In this document: one piece after another, positions 62,935 through 64,000 of the stretch
Numbering within the stretch: position 1 is the first letter of the stretch
Layout: each line of letters opens with the position of its first letter
Assembly (NCBI RefSeq): GCF_004777465.1
Contig: NZ_CP038462.1
Coordinates: forward strand, 496,001 to 560,000
From: Nocardioides daphniae
Lineage (GTDB): Bacteria > Actinomycetota > Actinomycetes > Propionibacteriales > Nocardioidaceae
Length of the DNA stretch: 64,000 nucleotides
Direction of reading: 5' to 3'
Made by a program: the position numbers and the translations under genes
The notes under the pieces: generated by a model
What the model saw: only the letters and a program-made list of their open reading frames with translations
The model's database searches: none
Told to the model about the DNA's origin: nothing

Positions 62935-63105
62935 TCACGCCACGACGGTCGCGGCGGCGGTGGTGGGGCAGGGGGTGGCGTCAGCCAGCGCCTCGTCGTC
63001 GTAGGCGAAGGCGGGTGCCGTCTTCGCGATCTCGACTGCGGGCGCCGTCCACCCGTCGCTCCCGCAGGCCAGCGTCTGTCGGGTGAGGACCGACGTGGTG
63101 TCCAT
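62935..63105 (-). CDS. Small hypothetical protein (56 residues)
   Basis: Not recognised. AGAAGGAGCCCCC gives a strong ribosome site before ATG 63105. The peptide has an acidic, helical-looking middle (VEIAKTAPAFAYDDEALAD) and a C-terminal Thr/Cys/Pro/Ala segment (ATPCPTTAAATVVA), with a Cys in each half. It has the size of a precursor peptide, but no modifying enzyme or transporter lies beside it in the window. The 250 bases upstream (63106-63359) show no further gene. Confidence 0.5.
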   Translation of the reverse strand: MDTTSVLTRQTLACGSDGWTAPAVEIAKTAPAFAYDDEALADATPCPTTAAATVVA

Positions 63106-63359
63106 GGGGGCTCCTTCTCTCGGTGACGCGCGATGACCACTCGAGGGATCAGGTCGGCCAGCCGTGCGCGGAGCGGCGCACATCACGTCGCCAGCGCGAC
63201 GAACGGTAGGTCTGGGACGACGAGCGGTCATTCCGGTCCAGTCCATCCCCGCTGGACGTCCCCAAGGCGCGGCCCTCCACGGCCCGGCCTTCGCGCGCCC
63301 CCCACTCGCATCGGTCTGCGCGACGCTGGCCTCCGGCGAGGCAGGCAGGCAGGGGAGGC

Positions 63360-63638
63360 GTGGTGGAGCGGTTCGAGCTGTGGGAGCGCGCGATGGTCGA
63401 CACGGCGGCGCGGTGGCGGCACCTGGCGACGCTGCTGGAGGAGTCCCGAGAGTCGACGCGCCGGTGGTCGGGGCCGTTGGCCGTGCTGGGGGCGATCGTC
63501 GGTGACGAGCTGGGCGCACGGGCCGCTGCAGCGTCGCGGTGGGAGAGCGGCATGCGGGGGCTGGTCCACGACGTACGCGGTGTGGAGGCGCAGGTCGTCG
63601 CCGACCTGTCGCGGTTGGCGCGGCGGGTGCTGCGGTGA
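63360..63638 (+). CDS. Small helical WXG100-like protein
   Basis: 92 residues, helix-turn-helix by composition: ERAMVDTAARWRHLATLLEE, then RRWSGPLAVLG with W-S-G at residues 36-38, then AAAASRWESGMRGLVHDV. Size and the central WXG fit the WXG100 superfamily. AGGGGAGGC precedes GTG 63360. Its stop overlaps the next start by 4 bases (GTGA), the same arrangement as the pair at 18812-18815. Confidence 0.62.
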   Translation: MVERFELWERAMVDTAARWRHLATLLEESRESTRRWSGPLAVLGAIVGDELGARAAAASRWESGMRGLVHDVRGVEAQVVADLSRLARRVLR

Positions 63639-64000
63639 GCGCGGAGGCGGCGGCGCTGGCCGCCGAGCTGGCGGCGGCCGGCCACGCGTCGGGCGTGGCC
63701 GCGGTGCGGCTGGAGGAGTTTGCCCAGGAGGCGGAGCGGCGGTGGCCGCCGGGGGTGTGGCGGGGGCAGGCCTGGACGACGTACGCCGCGCAGGTCGCGA
63801 CGGCGGCGAGCGAGACGCGTACGTCGGCGCGACGCTGGCGACGGGTGGCGGAGGAGCTGCTGGTGCTCGCGGAGCGAGTGACGGCCGGCGAGGTGTCGGT
63901 GGACGAGGCGGGCGAGCTGGTCGCGGGCCTGGCCGCCGGAGGCTCTTTGTCGACAAAGAGCTCGGGTGGCGGCGAGGAGGTCGACGAGGTCACGCGCCGG
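63635..64000 (+). CDS. WXG-type protein, N-terminal part (runs off the window)
   Basis: 122 codons, open at the window end. It begins VSAEAAALAAELAAAG and has W-R-G at residues 42-44 (GVWRGQAWTTYAAQV), again the WXG position. From ~105 on the chain becomes Gly/Ser-rich. By analogy with the pair at 16.6-19.1 kb the downstream part is likely a large secreted or toxin-like domain, which cannot be seen here. Confidence 0.55.
   Translation, partial: MSAEAAALAAELAAAGHASGVAAVRLEEFAQEAERRWPPGVWRGQAWTTYAAQVATAASETRTSARRWRRVAEELLVLAERVTAGEVSVDEAGELVAGLAAGGSLSTKSSGGGEEVDEVTRR

Overview
The window reads as chromosomal DNA of a very GC-rich actinobacterium, most likely of the Nocardioidaceae type. The evidence is mycothiol synthase (mshD), GlnR, a DUF1416/SseC protein beside a CysA-type sulfurtransferase, a DUF222 (13E12) HNH protein under a LexA box, CsoR, WXG-type proteins, and several genes with a TANNNT -10 hexamer 6-7 nt before the start codon (leaderless mRNAs). 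No rRNA, CRISPR array, transposase or integrase was seen. The species is an inference.

Layout. 1-2.3 kb: the 3' end of a lytic transglycosylase, a DUF559-type gene flanked by two copies of a palindromic element, and tRNA-Phe, -Glu and -Asp. 2.3-10.7 kb: an anti-sigma-type ATPase, type II NADH dehydrogenase, small metabolic genes, an unusual FAD oxidoreductase-TTC38 fusion, ppnP and tRNA-Lys. 10.9-14.5 kb: a more AT-rich accessory block with two unrelated PD-(D/E)XK nuclease genes, an EcsC gene and an orphan gene. 14.7-23 kb: gamma-glutamyltransferase, a WXG-type pair, an SPFH protein, a zinc-ribbon membrane protein and cspA. 23.7-26.7 kb: copper operon csoR-copZ-small membrane peptide-copA. 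26.8-30.2 kb: an ABC-2 exporter and MutT1. 30.2-43.7 kb: a phosphate block (PHO box, pstSCAB, a 1,715-residue surface protein, pit-DUF47, ppk1). 43.7-50.3 kb: dtd, a BKACE enzyme, a GT87 protein, DsrE, nitrobindin, Fur, YgfZ, mshD, glnR and a MoaD-like gene. 50.3-52.6 kb: a SipW-type signal peptidase fused to a LamG domain, with its likely TasA-like substrate. 52.8-55.3 kb: a thioredoxin-like gene, then a cysteine-containing leader peptide and the DUF4395-sulfurtransferase-SseC operon. 55.3-64 kb: DUF222-HNH, metY, a histidine kinase, metX, a secreted phosphodiesterase, a 56-residue orphan and a second WXG-type pair cut by the window end.

How the parts fit. Three nutrient themes stand out. 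Phosphate: uptake, low-affinity transport and polyphosphate synthesis. Sulfur: sulfurtransferase operon, metY, metX, mshD, and possibly the FAD-TTC38 fusion through a shared AT-rich upstream element. Copper: one self-regulated operon.

Caution on quality. Ten genes carry sixteen frameshifts in total, and every one has the polarity of a single missing base, usually in a short run of C or G. These genes, including cspA and metX, are entered as type pseudogene because the given sequence is broken, but consensus errors are the better explanation.
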